Shown: positions 25,651 through 37,196, counted from the first letter of the stretch. The stretch is 64,000 bases of DNA from Lichenostomus cassidix (GCA_008360975.2 CM039182.1:87513405-87577404), one strand, 5' to 3'. Numbers and translations are program-made. Notes: generated from the letters alone by a model not told the origin.

Positions 25651-26096
25651 CCTGTGCCCTGTGAAGAAGGTTTCAGCCTAGGAACCTCTGAAGTCTACTC
25701 CACGCTGAATACCTGTGTAAAGAATTCTTTTCCCTTTGCTGAGGTGGAATCTGATCTTATTTGGGTTCCCCTTTCCTGTCCAAGTTACTTATCCACCCTA
25801 CAGACATTCTGACAGACTTCCTGTTTTGGATGTGCTTAAAAATATTTTATTATTTGTTTTATGCCTTTGGAAACTTGCTCTTCAAAATAATTTTTTGGCT
25901 GGACTTATTAAATTTAACTTTCCAGAGTTAATATTCTTTTCTATTTTTCTGGTTGAGAAACAACTTCCACTTTCAGAAGAACTTCTGCTAATCACCGTTA
26001 CTGTGCTGTTAACTGAAATGGTGTAGAAAAAATGAGAACTCTATGTTGTTTGTCTTTCCACATTCCCTGCCTTTCCCCCCACCACAAAGTTGCCTG
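25651..26096. other. Unassigned DNA between CR1 copies
   Basis: A 96-codon plus frame (25736-26026) is hydrophobic and AT-rich, without family resemblance. This may be more decayed LINE sequence, but I cannot support a family. Confidence 0.4.
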
Positions 26097-26344
26097 ACAT
26101 TTACTGAAAGAGGGCAGATTTAGATTAGATATTAGGAAAAAATTCTCTACTGTCAGGGTGGTGAGGCACTGAAACAGGTTGCCCAGAGAAGTTGTGGATG
26201 CTCCATCCATGGAAGTGTAGAAGGACAGGATGGATCAAGCTCTGGTTTATTGAAAGGTGACCCTGCCCACAGCAGGAGGGTTGGAACTAGATGATCTTTA
26301 AGGCACTTCCAAGCCATTCATTCTATGATTCTATGATTTTATGT
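26097..26344 (+). mobile_element. CR1 LINE 3' end (plus), with terminal octamer repeat
   Basis: Classic avian CR1 3' end: a GATTTAGATTAGATATTAGG block, AATTCTCTACTGTCAGGGTG, GAGGCACTGAAACAGGTTGC, CCAGAGAAGTTGTGGATGC, GGGTTGGAACTAGATGATCT, and a terminal series of ATTCTATGATTCTATGATT. The octamer repeat marks the true 3' end and fixes the orientation. Only the last 250 bp or so are present, as is normal for 5'-truncated insertions. Few differences from typical copies suggest a younger insertion than the relics at 2.8 and 25.2 kb. Confidence 0.93.
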
Positions 26345-27416
26345 AGTTAAAGTTATAAAATAATTATTGTTCTTTTTCTAAATTACTTTCTCTCTCTTTA
26401 GTGCCTCCTCAGAAGAGGCCCTAAGACGGGAAGAGAATGCTCATAAAATTCAAACCATGGGGAATAAAAAAAAATTAAAATAAAAAAAAGAAAGAGAAAA
26501 CATTTGCAAAAATTAATAGGAAAAGGAGCAGAATGAAGAAAGAACAAGTGGGGGAAACTTACACAGATAAATAAAAAAGTGATCATGCCAAAATAATCAC
26601 TTTTGAAATACAACCAATTTCACTGCAGCTTGCTCTACAGTTCAGTGAGATGAGTCCTAGAAATATTCTGAAACTATGAAATAGTGTGTCTTCTGAAAAT
26701 TATACCCACATATAGATAGAAGTGTAGCTATAGATATATGCACGTGTTTAGGCATGCTCTGCCTCAACAATGAGGAAGTCTGAGGCAGCAAGGTTTCCAC
26801 ATTTTTTGATGGGATTTGAATAGCAAGCAGAACCCCCAAACTAGAGGCAATTTTCATCTTTGGGCAGCTGCCCAGATTTCATCAGCTAATTCCAAATAGT
26901 GGGTCCTGCAAACAGATGTGTACAGATGGGATTCCTGGGTATATTCTGGCTGTGGCCAAGCACTGCACACTGAAGCAACCAAGGATGGTGCCAGATTATG
27001 TCAGTGCCTTTGCGGGACTGAGTCCTGTGAGCTTTTGCTCATGAGCCACTCCAGGAGAGCTGCTGATTTCTCTCAGGGCCAGCTGCTCTGCACAAAAAGG
27101 GTGGTGGGTCTGTTTAGAGTTGTAACAAGGTAAAGCCTTCCAGCACTGTATTGACAACTTTAACCTTTCTCCAGAATTGCAGGGAGGAGATATCTTACCT
27201 TTTGGAACTCAGCAATTATCAAATATTAGAAATACACCTACCACCCCTTAAAGGGAAGTAATACAAAATCTAGTATCATTTTACATATAAATAACATATC
27301 CATTCTTACTCCAGAAGTTCTGTTTGATTCTGAGCTCTTATTTGAAAGGCCAAGTTGCAGTTGCAGTTATAAGCGTCTTTCATTGTTTTTTTAACTAGGC
27401 TTATCAATGAAACTTT
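26345..27416. other. Noncoding DNA, A-rich patch
   Basis: An A-rich tract occurs at about 26463-26500. No exon or repeat family recognised. Confidence 0.5.
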
Positions 27417-27965
27417 TTATTTATTTTTCTGAGGACAGATATAGGTCCTCCAAATGACTGAAATCAAGGTAATTTGGCTGGTTGGTTCTGTCTTGAGAAT
27501 CCACTGCACAGGACAAGGGAAAAAGCAGCTAGGAGCCATCAACACCTGGGCTGCAATCACTCCACAAACCATGTATAGCATGCAACAGCTTTGATTTTGT
27601 TTCCCAGTTGGGTCCAAGATATAAAATTTAACCTGTAAAGCATCCTGGGGTTTGAGCTGTAGCAACTTGAAGGCCTCTGCAAGGTTAGCAACTTTTTTGC
27701 ACTGAACACTGTAGAAATCCTTATTTCAAGCAGACGCCATTCCTCCCCTGAAGCACTCATTATCTCTGAGGTGTTTTACACTGCTAAAGGCCTTCATGTA
27801 TCCTGAATAACAGCTCTCTGATCATTCACTCTTTCTGATTTCCCTGTCTCCTCATCAATGAATGCTTGCCAGTGCAGGTCTCTCCTTTACCCCTGTAAAG
27901 GGAGAACAATTCCTTCAGGAGGCAAAGCAAGGTGGTTCACAGACAGGAAAGGAAACGTTCAGAGT
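27417..27965 (-). other. Exon-like minus-strand reading frames, unidentified
   Basis: On the minus strand one frame is open with a single stop from about 27797 to 27417. It includes KKVANLAEAFKLLQLKPQDA, and a neighbouring frame near 27870 reads WQAFIDEETGKSERVNDQRA. A good polypyrimidine tract ending in CAG ends near 27501, followed by a short open tail and AATAAATAAA near 27420. This could be a decayed retrocopy, an old gene fragment or chance. I do not recognise the protein, and the frame changes argue against an intact gene. Confidence 0.22.
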
Positions 27966-29852
27966 AATAAGAGAGATACAAAGATCTGAGTAAGTTTGAG
28001 AATAGCTACTTATTCACAATCTAGAGAGACAGGCAATATCTGAGAAAAAGACTACAACAGTGGAGAAAAACACTGAAAGAAACCTCATCTCAGTAAGATG
28101 ACACAGAAAAGTGACTGAAGCAATAAGACTACACGAGAAGACACAATACAGTACACAGCAAAACAAGGTGATGGAAGTTAGAAAAGAAAATGAAGAAACA
28201 AATGTTCAAGAGACAAATATAAGTTTTGTGGGTTTTTTTTAAAAGTTCAGTGGAAAATGTACACATAAAATGGTACATATAAAAACCATTTTTCTCCCAT
28301 AATGATGTAATGCTACAGAATATAAATGAGCTGTGCTAATAGCAGCTCTGTGAGTTAGGACAAGTTATTATTTTATGTTCTTGGAGCTAAGGCACTGAAA
28401 GACAAAGTGAATCTCAAGAGGGCACAGTGGAAATCTGCAGGTGCAGAAGGGGTCTGAATTTGCTGAGCATCACTGAATTATTTCTCCCTTAGTAAAGTTT
28501 CATATATTAAAAAAACTATAATGGAAGTAAAATATGGGGCTTGATATAAAAAGTCATGATGGTACAGCAAGGTATGACTTTATGTTGAACAAAATTATTT
28601 TTCTACCTTCTTCCTCTGTTGTTGCTACTCTACTGGGCAACAACAGTACAATCTGTCAGAAAAGCTGCAGCAAATATACCTCCATAAGGCTTTAATAACT
28701 TCAGCTTGAAACACTGATATTTACGGAAATTTGAGTGTTATCTGCCAATATTGATGCAACATGTTCCAATGGTCCTGTAAAAGGAACAACTACCAATATA
28801 CATTTCAAAGCTGTTTCTGATTTTACATCTATAATTTACTCCACAGCTCTTCAGTAGTTTCCTGATCAAACTAGTCATGCTCTAACCCTGACACACTGAT
28901 AACTCTTATGTTGCACCAGCATATTAAAATATCTCACAGTAGCCTTTTACATCAAGAATTTCACTGCAATTTCACCTTCACAAGGAACTTGAAGAGCACA
29001 ATACGGACAGCATATTAAAAATATTCTTGATCATTAGAGATGAACTATTTGCTTTTTTGATTTTATCCTCATTACTCTGGAGACAGAATTAAGACTGACA
29101 CAAGCTGGATTTCATATGTTCAGAGTCAAGGCCCCTGACTCTCAGAAGCATTATGATACCAGTGAACATAAGTTTAGCTGAATCTTCTGAGAATGCAGAA
29201 GAAGCCAAGTTAAATTGGATCTCCAGCTTTCAGCAGCAAACTGGACTGTCTGTGAGCACAAGCAAAGCAGAAATTGTCTAAGGTGGCAGGCTCCTGGAAA
29301 GACAAAGCACACATCCCTTAACATCTGTCCACCCTCATTTTTTCCATATTAGGACAGGGAAAAACAGGTTGTCTGAAAGTGCTGCTGCCCCTAAAGTAGG
29401 AGTGGAAACTATTGGTAGAATGCCCAGCGCCAGCAGCTGTGATAGCTGACTGCAATCAATCCCTGGAGGCAGCCAGATTAACAGCATGGATCCTCTAGAT
29501 CTCTCCATTGCAATTCTCCACTTTTCTGTGGCAGGCAGGGGTGGCCCTGTCCCATCTGTTATTTTAGGAGGATTGACAGTCAGTTTTGTCTGAGCTGTTG
29601 AAAAGTCTTGTGCTGGTTCTAGAATTGAAGGCATGCAAAATGTTTATAGTGAGGAATATTTTAAATGAGGAATAATCATGGGATTACTTATATTTAGAAA
29701 TTCAGGGAGCATCCTTGGCCTCAATCTAGTATGTAGCATGCTACTCATTCCAAAATGCAGGTGACCTTATCAGTGTTTTATTCTCCACTTCTTTTTCTAC
29801 CCCAAGTTCTTTGTGAGTTCAAGTTTAATATCAAAACCAATTTTCATTCAGA
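27966..29852. other. Noncoding DNA, purine-rich at its start
   Basis: About 27940-28215 is strongly purine-rich (A over G) on the plus strand. The remainder is ordinary AT-rich DNA. A 99-codon minus frame at 29335-29634 is not recognisable. Confidence 0.5.
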
Positions 29853-29896
29853 ATGGATGGATGGATGGATGGATGGATGGATGGATGGATGGATGG
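29853..29896 (+). repeat. (ATGG)11 microsatellite
   Basis: Eleven uninterrupted ATGG units (44 bp). Perfect, long tetranucleotide arrays of this sort are usually length-polymorphic. The frame crossing it encodes a WMDG repeat and is an artefact. Confidence 0.98.
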
Positions 29897-32520
29897 TCTG
29901 CCATCACCGTCTGCTTTTGAGATTTGAATCACAAAGGTTCAGTTTTGAATTTCAGACTTCACTGTGTCTGGGAGATGTTGGTAATTTCTATACCTTCTAC
30001 CAATGGAATTCCCAGACATTATTAATTCAGTAGCCAAAGTCAGAAATTCTAAGTGGAATTTCCCAAGTCTCTTCCAGAACTGCTTGATTTTTGTGCACTG
30101 GAGCTTTGTTCTTTCCAACTGGCAAACCTCAGGCCTTAAGAAATGGAAGTGAACCATTCCTTTAGATTTCTGAATTGTTGTCGTGGTCCATTCTGGCCTT
30201 GTGCTATTCCTTCATGTTGCAGCCAGTATTTTTCATAGTGGCAGAATTTTTGAACTTAACTGTTTCTCTGGTTTCACAAATCAAGATAGCTTTTTATTTA
30301 ATTAATTATTTGCTTTTTACAATTGTTCATACATGCCACAGTGAACATTTTATCACACATTATAAACCCCCTTTTTGTTATCTGTATTAGGTCAAGGATT
30401 GCATTATGAGGCTCATGAGGATCAGATTTCTCACTCCTTTATTCATACTCCTTATGGCTGCTTCCTCTTTGGTATACTACTGCCCTAGGAGAGAAGAGGA
30501 ACTTTCTGTGAGTTTTGCTCATGCTCAGTCTAGGGTGGCACTCTAGCCAGTTCACAGGCCTCCTTGCTCTTCCTATTTCTGCCATATTTTTGGTTGTTTG
30601 ATTTTTTTTTTTCCCAGATGCAACTTATTCCAAGAGTAAGCAAGCGCTGATGTTTGTATACACATATCCTTGCCCTTTTTTGTGAAAACCCTTTGAGCAC
30701 TGTGGCTGGAGGCTTACTTCAGCTTTTTAGTTGGACTGTGGCTCCCGTTATTTCAGTTGTCATTACTGTCAAGGAGCTGGATTGGTTTTTATATTAATCC
30801 CTGGTGAAGACTGGATAGTTGCTTGCAGTTATCAACAAACTATGAGGAAGCCACTCAAAAAAAAAGTCACCTCTTTGAGATTTTAAAGAAGAAAATGGTG
30901 GGTGATTTAATAAATTTTTAGCTATGTGATTAGTGGTGTATAGATGTTATTTAGACTTTATACAAAAAATACAGTAATTTCTTCTTTGTACCAGACAACT
31001 AGCAACTCCTCCTGCACCCGCTGGTATACTTAGTCACTTTTTTGCAAATCAGCACAAGCAAACTTCCCAAGGGCAGCTTTGATAAAATGGCACACTGCCC
31101 ATTCCAGTGAAAAATGACCTGCTAGCTTCCCTGTAATAACCAAACACAGAGTCAGAGGCTGTTTGAAAACCCAGGGCTCACCCAGAACTGTGGAGTGCTG
31201 CTTTGCCAGCATGCAAGAGAAGAATTAGTTCATGCCTGTTAGGGATAATCCTTTCCCTGCTACTAAAGTCATCCCAAGCCAGTGACCCTTTGAAAATAGG
31301 AAGGAAATATTTGCCAGCTCTGTTCTTCTATGACCCTGCTGGAAGAGACATTCATGTCTCAAGACACCCTGTGCACCCTTCTTTGTTTTCTACTGATAAT
31401 CTACTGGTTTCACTCTGTTTCATCTTGTCTCTCCACTGCAGTAGGCTTGGCTGGGTGGTGAGACACTGCAAAATTATGTTAAGCAAGACCTAAGGGCAGA
31501 TATCCAAGTGCAAGACTGAGAGCAAAAGGGTACAAATAAAGCAATGACAAACTCACTTCCAGAGTTTACTTAACCATGACTCCATTTCTAAGTATCCCAT
31601 GAGGGATTTCTTTTGCAGTGCTCTACAGTGAGAGCAGAAGATAGTGGATTCATAGTCAGATTTCTTCCCAGGTGGTGAGCTCACTTCTGTGTGGCTTCCA
31701 TTTCTATATGCCCTGTATTCCTTTGGGACTCTGCTTCTGGATGCACATGTAAATGCTGATCATGTCCTGTCTTGAGAGGGACACCTCAGATACTTAAAAG
31801 GTTATTTCCATGTGAGCCTGGCAGGGAACTGTTAGTGAAATACCGCTGATTTTGCCTCCTGAGATCCGAAATGTTGCGCACCAAGAGTATATTCTCCTTT
31901 TGTCCTTCAGACTGCTGACAGGCTGCCCCCACCCATGAGATCCTTCAATTCTCATCATGCTCCACTGAGGTTATTTATAAAATCATCATATCTCTGAGAT
32001 ATCACTTGTGTGTGTGTATTCTGCAAGGTTCATGATCACTGGTACCTTAGTGACATTCTACAGACATCACACTTTAATAACACAGATATCTGATGCTGTA
32101 AAATTCATATGGTATGAGTGTTAATGCAACTTGTACCTAATGTTTCAGATTTTAAAACTGCAGGTTTATTATGATATTTTTGGAAGATCAGCTCCTCTCT
32201 GCTTTGCCATGTGTCTAGGTACAAAGTGCATTTTCTTCTGATCTAACTGCACTAGAATTCCAGGCAAAGGATATCACGTTTATAAAGCTACACTATAATC
32301 CCATTAAAAAAAAAAAAAATCCTGGTTTTATCTTATCTTGGATGTACAGTGCTCCTGGTTCCCTGCAGATACAGTCTCCCTTGATACAGAAACCCAGACA
32401 CTGATTTTGAAGATAGACTTCATTTTGGACTTTATTGAGGCAATAGACCTTGGTTTTGGCTGCCTTCAGAGAACAGAATTTCAGTCAAGCAGAGCTGATG
32501 TTGTAATCTTGGATGATGAT
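29897..32520. other. Noncoding DNA
   Basis: No exon or repeat family was recognised. A short A run lies at about 32305-32318. The frame at 32338-32577 (79 codons) runs into the hairpin described next and has no family resemblance. Confidence 0.5.
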
Positions 32521-32525
32521 GGCAT

Positions 32526-32604
32526 TTGTGATTGTTCAGTGAGCCTTCCAAAAGATCAGCCCACATCTCTGGGCTGATCTTTTGGAATTATTTAATAATC
32601 ACAA
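32526..32604. repeat. Perfect hairpin, 18-bp arms, 6-nt loop
   Basis: Arms 32546-32563 (TTCCAAAAGATCAGCCCA) and 32570-32587 are perfect reverse complements around the loop CATCTC. Outer segments 32526-32533 (TTGTGATT) and 32597-32604 also pair, across internal loops of 12 and 9 nt. Such a perfect stem is unlikely by chance in 64 kb. It may be a recent template-switch inversion, or a transcribed hairpin. The loop is short for a typical pre-miRNA. Confidence 0.93.
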
Positions 32605-32627
32605 TTATTTAATAATCACAATTATTT
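32586..32627. repeat. 17-bp tandem repeat, about 2.4 copies
   Basis: AATTATTTAATAATCAC occurs at 32586-32602 and 32603-32619, followed by a partial third copy. It starts within the right arm of the hairpin at 32546-32587, so the two structures may have arisen in the same replication-slippage event. Confidence 0.95.
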
Positions 32628-34190
32628 TCATTCTGACAAAATTACTCATGGTGTGGAAGGATATCATGACTATAGCTGGGGTAGATTTAGATCTTTCCCA
32701 CCCATAAGATGTTTTATTGTTTGCATCATGTCCTGCATTTTTAAAATTTTCAAAGTCAGTGGAGTAAAAGGCCATTCTGATTTTCTTTTCAGAATGTTGT
32801 ATGAGGTCAGCTGTCCAGAGATATTTCTCTCTTTGCAGTATTTTTACTGGAAAAGAGGCAAATGTGTAGATTTTTAAAATTATGCTAAAACAGACATCAT
32901 ATTGAGATTTTAACTTTAGAAAAAAACTGGCTTTGAATGAAAGACTTCTCTCTTCCCTTCACTAATTCATGTTTAAAAACCCATCTTGGCACTTTTTTTT
33001 CCCCTGAAATGATACCTGTCTCTTTTTATCTGCATAAGATAGCTGTAAACCAAAATTATGCAATTACTTGAATTATATTATTCAAATGCTGTATATGTGG
33101 GGTTTTATCCCCTTTCTCCCTCCCACTAACAAGGGAAAGAATTCTATGTTTATGGGATTATACCACTAGGAATATGGTTTAATGTGAAGCTCAAATAATT
33201 GGCACTGGCAGTCTTATCAAACAAGAGTAACATCAGGATGGTAAAGTAAATGCAACCTAGAGAAATGAGACAGAAAGCAGAAACCAAGGAGCAGGTTTTT
33301 TCTACCACTAATGTTTTTGTAGTTGGTGGCCACAAAAACATCATTTTGAGATGTATTGCTTGCTGTGGTGGGCTGACCAAAGCAGGAGAGAGGTAGGATC
33401 AAAAGCTTTCTCGGACTTCCCAGCTACAGATACTTTCTGAAGAACAGGGCTCCTAATCAGTCAATAGAGCTATATGCTTTATGCCTCACTTATCACAGCT
33501 TTCTGTTGCAATCTTTGGCTTATTCACATCTAGTGAACTTAACTGTGCTTTCATTTTTTGGAGAACTAAATTTTTAATGTTTATCTGTTTGAAAGCAAGC
33601 CCTTGTAACACATGGTATGGAGTCAACATGGGCTTTTGGAACAGAGTATTGACTATTCTTTCTTCAAAGATCAGACTTTATTTCCAAATTTCAGATAGCT
33701 TTTTTTTTTTTTATTTTTTTTTTTGGTAATCTAGTGCATGGTGCAACCGCATTTGCAGAGTTTGATCCAGAAGAATCGAAGCACATGCTTAAGGAAAAGA
33801 ATGGCATGCGGTTCATGAACCCCATAATTAGTTCCCCTTCCTAGCTCTAAGCAGTAATTAAATCTGTCACTTCTGCTCTGCTGATTCATTTATTTAGCTA
33901 TTTAATTGCTCTGCTCAATAAGTCTTTATCTCCGGAACTGCAACATTTTATTCAGGCAAAGGAATAGCATAAGCCATTATTATTTTTTGTCCAAGGGCAG
34001 GGACATGTAAAAGAAAAGAACACTAATACTAGATGATTTGGTGGTGTTGTCAGTTTTCACTTATCAAACAAAACAGTATTTAAGGGAAAACTTCAACCAG
34101 TGCTTGAGGATAGCTTTCCATACACAAGCTTCCTTCTCCAGGAAATTATGTCAAATGCAAGGACCCAACTGATCCACGTTTCCATTTCTA
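32628..34190. other. Noncoding DNA with T-rich homopolymer
   Basis: A T run broken by one A lies at about 33700-33724. No exon or repeat family recognised. Confidence 0.5.
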
Positions 34191-34196
34191 TAATGA

Positions 34197-34304
34197 AATT
34201 ATGCATTCCAGGTAATGCATAATTCTCTATAAAATGAGTGATCTATTGGTGGAATATTTTATAAACAGTTTAAAATTGCAAATATACAGTAAATTGTTTA
34301 TAAA
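34197..34304. promoter_or_regulatory. Paired palindromes with POU- and forkhead-like motifs
   Basis: Arms 34197-34207 (AATTATGCATT) and 34214-34224 are perfect inverted repeats around a 6-bp spacer, each holding an ATGCAT core. Shortly after, TTTATAAACA (34258-34267) and TGTTTATAAA (34295-34304) form a second inverted pair with forkhead-type TGTTTA cores. The palindromes are directly visible; a regulatory role is an inference. They lie about 3 kb upstream of the CpG-island promoter. Confidence 0.35.
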
Positions 34305-34985
34305 CTAAACATTATCTTTATGCATTTTAGTTTGGGGACATTGCTCAGTCAGGGAGATTTCTGTCATCTGTCTCTTAGATTTATCATCAAATGGAGCATT
34401 TTGATCTGAAAAGCAAATGGCATTTGGAATACTTTCAAGTTTGCAAAGACAGCCTAGCTGAATACCCCTCTCTGAGGTAAATTTCCATACATGAAGTTTT
34501 TCTCATGTTATATTTTCATCCGGCCTTGAGGGAGATTGCAAGATTCCTCCACCACTTCTATCCATAGGTTGGAAAAGCTGGTACAGAAAAGCAGGATGCA
34601 AAACCATGATGAGTAGATCAAGACAGACCAATAAAAACAGGGCCTTTTGACAAAAGGAGAATTTTTTAAATTTTTATTTTCATAAACCCTTTTTATTTCG
34701 CCTCTTTGAACTCTGGAATGACAGATACAAAAATTAAAGATACAAAACCCATCCAGAATTCAGAGACAAGGATATTTTTCTGTCACTTCTGGCATCAGTG
34801 GCTCAGTTGCACCAATTTATTCATCTGCCTGGCTGGCTAAATTTTTTTATCACGCACACAGTCTTGCATTTCACTCCATTACTGACTTATTTTGCTGTCT
34901 TGTTATTCAGTTCCAACTATGCAGTTATTAAGTCATTGCTCATGTTTTTGCCAGGTAAGCTTATTATTCTAAAAATCTTTTTCCT
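34305..34985. other. Noncoding DNA
   Basis: Nothing recognised. The 71-codon frame at 34798-35013 lacks splice or family support. Confidence 0.5.
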
Positions 34986-34989
34986 GCTT

Positions 34990-35460
34990 ACCTGGAGGGG
35001 TTTTTGTTGTTGAGGATTATGTCGGGGTTTTTTATTCCTTCGGTGGGAGTTCTGTCTGCTCTTTCGCAATGCAAAACACACTTGTGCTGGTGCTGTGGAC
35101 ACCCAGCTTGGCCCTGGCTGAAGAAGAAGCAGGAGCCTGTTTAAAGACGAGTCAATGGAACTGGGGGGGTTTTAGCCATATTGCATGGCACACCTTGGAA
35201 ATACAGGGGGATGTCCTGCCATAACTCTGGCTGCTGTGCTGGGCTGCACAGACCTGCACTATGCCTGGGCCGGAGTGGGGACCTCTGCTTCCCTCTCCCC
35301 CATCATCAGGGAGGGCTTTGTCAGCCCATGGGCTGGCAGCTTTGGCCCTACAATGCTCAGTCTGTGTTGTTCGTGTTGGTGTTATTTTTTTGCATTTGTA
35401 CACTTGGGTTACTCAAAACTCTTTGTTGAAATAAAGAATAGTTCTGTCCCTGCTGAATCT
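34990..35460 (+). other. Possible solo LTR or polyadenylated terminal exon
   Basis: A GC-rich segment of about 470 bp ends with an AATAAA signal near 35430 (GTTGAAATAAAGAATAG), followed by a TTCTGTCCCTGCTG tail, an arrangement common to retroviral LTR R/U5 junctions and to gene 3' ends. Frames 35181-35429 and 35185-35514 are open, but so is the opposite strand (35152-35403). I could not find the TG...CA termini or a target-site duplication needed to call an LTR. Confidence 0.22.
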
Positions 35461-36599
35461 AGGAAGTCTGAAAATCCTGTGGGCAGTTTTGTTCTTGCAA
35501 GCCTGCACACGTGATTTTTGGACTAGAGTTGTGCATGAGCTTCACTTAAATATTCTCTCTTTTAAATGTGTTTCTTCAAATGAACTTCTAAAAGTACACT
35601 CTTCGTTATGTCTGCTTTATTAATTCAGGGAATTGATAAAGCAGCAAAACCCCTCTGTGACCATCGTTTGTGAATAAGGGTGCTTTGAGAATAAGTCTAT
35701 ATGTGAATTGGTTTAGTTTGAGAAAGCAGAGTTCACTGCAGCAGGACAAACAAGTATGATCAGACAAGGGCATGGGAATGAAATGGAAAAAATAGTATTT
35801 ATTTGTAGTAGAATTTGATTTTTGAGTTGATGGAAACCTGACAGAAGAAATAAAGGGTTAATTTCAGATGGCCTTTATCTCAGTTCTAAAAGAGCATGAG
35901 GTTGGTCAATAGGATTAACTACTTTTACACAGATTTGTACATAAACATTGAGGCACGAGACTTGGACATCAGCTGAGTGCCCTCCCTTTGCAATGATTAC
36001 ATTCTTGAGTGTCTGGGGAGGGAATTAGGTGACAGTGGCTATTGGCTTCCCCTCAGATGAACCTAGCTGTTGTCATCAGGCCATCAACAGACTGGAAATT
36101 ACTATCTCGAAGGCACTGCAGAGTTTACAACAGTCTCATGGGACCGAAACCACTCTCTTCTCCCACTCTGCCGTGTGCTAGAACAGTGGCATCCAGCTAC
36201 TTGCACAGTGTGAACTGGACATTTGTGGAGTGCTGCACAAGCCCAAGGTCTGGGCTGTGGAAGCACTTTGCTTGATCAAGGGTGTGAGGGTTTTCTGTGA
36301 GTTTTGTTGTTTGGTTGGTTTCTGTTTTTTTGTTAATTTTCAGCTCCAGCTCTCTGTATAGTTAGAAACCTCAAGTTGTAGTTTCTCCTCACTCACAGCA
36401 CTGGAATATATTAGTGTAAAATGTGTCTAAATCACATTACATTAAATACTCCAGTCTTCATATAAATGCTCCCCTTTCTGCACTGTATCAGTGCATTGCT
36501 TTACTTAGTGGTGTATTTGGAACTTGTTAATGTTTTAACTTAAAGAAGTCACCGCTTGAACTATTTGTGTGATGCACCATATCTGTGGGGTTGGAGGTA
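35461..36599. other. Noncoding upstream DNA
   Basis: Distal upstream region of the CpG-island promoter. A T/G-rich tract occurs at 36298-36335. The 77-codon frame at 36042-36275 is not recognisable. Confidence 0.5.
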
Positions 36600-36960
36600 C
36601 CTCTGCCCAGCCCTGGTCAGTCGATTGGTTATATAAGGTGCACAGACTTGGGTACCTATAAATATTAGCCAGCAGCTGTCACAAAGGGATTGTGAACGAG
36701 CTGCTCGGGACCTCGAAAACATAATAGCTTGGCACCCAGAAATACACAACTTTGATAACATACTGCAAGGTCACGTACTGGGGGGAGAGGGTAAGGAGGT
36801 GGCAACTGCTTTTAATATTTGTCTCTTTTATAAAAAAACCCCTAATTTTCTTGTTTTGTGTTTCTCGTATACATGGAGCATTTACATTTTTTATCACATT
36901 AGGATATGACATTCCTGGCCTTGCCAGTGCTTTTGTTTGGCTATTTATAGCAGCTTCTGG
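36600..36960 (+). promoter_or_regulatory. Proximal upstream regulatory candidates (TATA-like, MEF2)
   Basis: CGATTGGTTATATAAGG at 36622-36638 combines an inverted CCAAT box with a TATA-like element. Further down, CTATTTATAG at 36941-36950 is a perfect match to the MEF2 consensus CTA(A/T)4TAG. Both lie 0.3-0.6 kb upstream of the CpG island. A TATA-driven minor start site here is possible, but the CCAAT and TATA elements are too close for a standard arrangement. Confidence 0.35.
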
Positions 36961-37107
36961 TCATTGTTGAGAAAAGGCGATTGCCCTGCCCTCTGGCCCT
37001 TTCTTAAGCAGATTTTGGGCAGAAGCTCCTCTCATGTGGCACTAATTGAAGTGACTGGCGGGGGGGGGTGTTGTGAGCACACACTTGTGCTGATCTGCCA
37101 GGGTCTA

Positions 37108-37165
37108 AGCCAAAGGAGGAAGAGAAGAAAAAACGGGGAGAAAGGAGGAAAGAGGAAGGAGGAAG

Positions 37166-37196
<31 letters not shown>

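Noticed and set aside
29755..30033. 92-codon frame with a WMDG repeat
   Set aside because: The repeat is the translated (ATGG)11 microsatellite.
32526..32604. Calling the hairpin a microRNA gene
   Set aside because: The 6-nt loop and perfectly paired 18-bp stem differ from usual pre-miRNA structure, and expression cannot be checked here.
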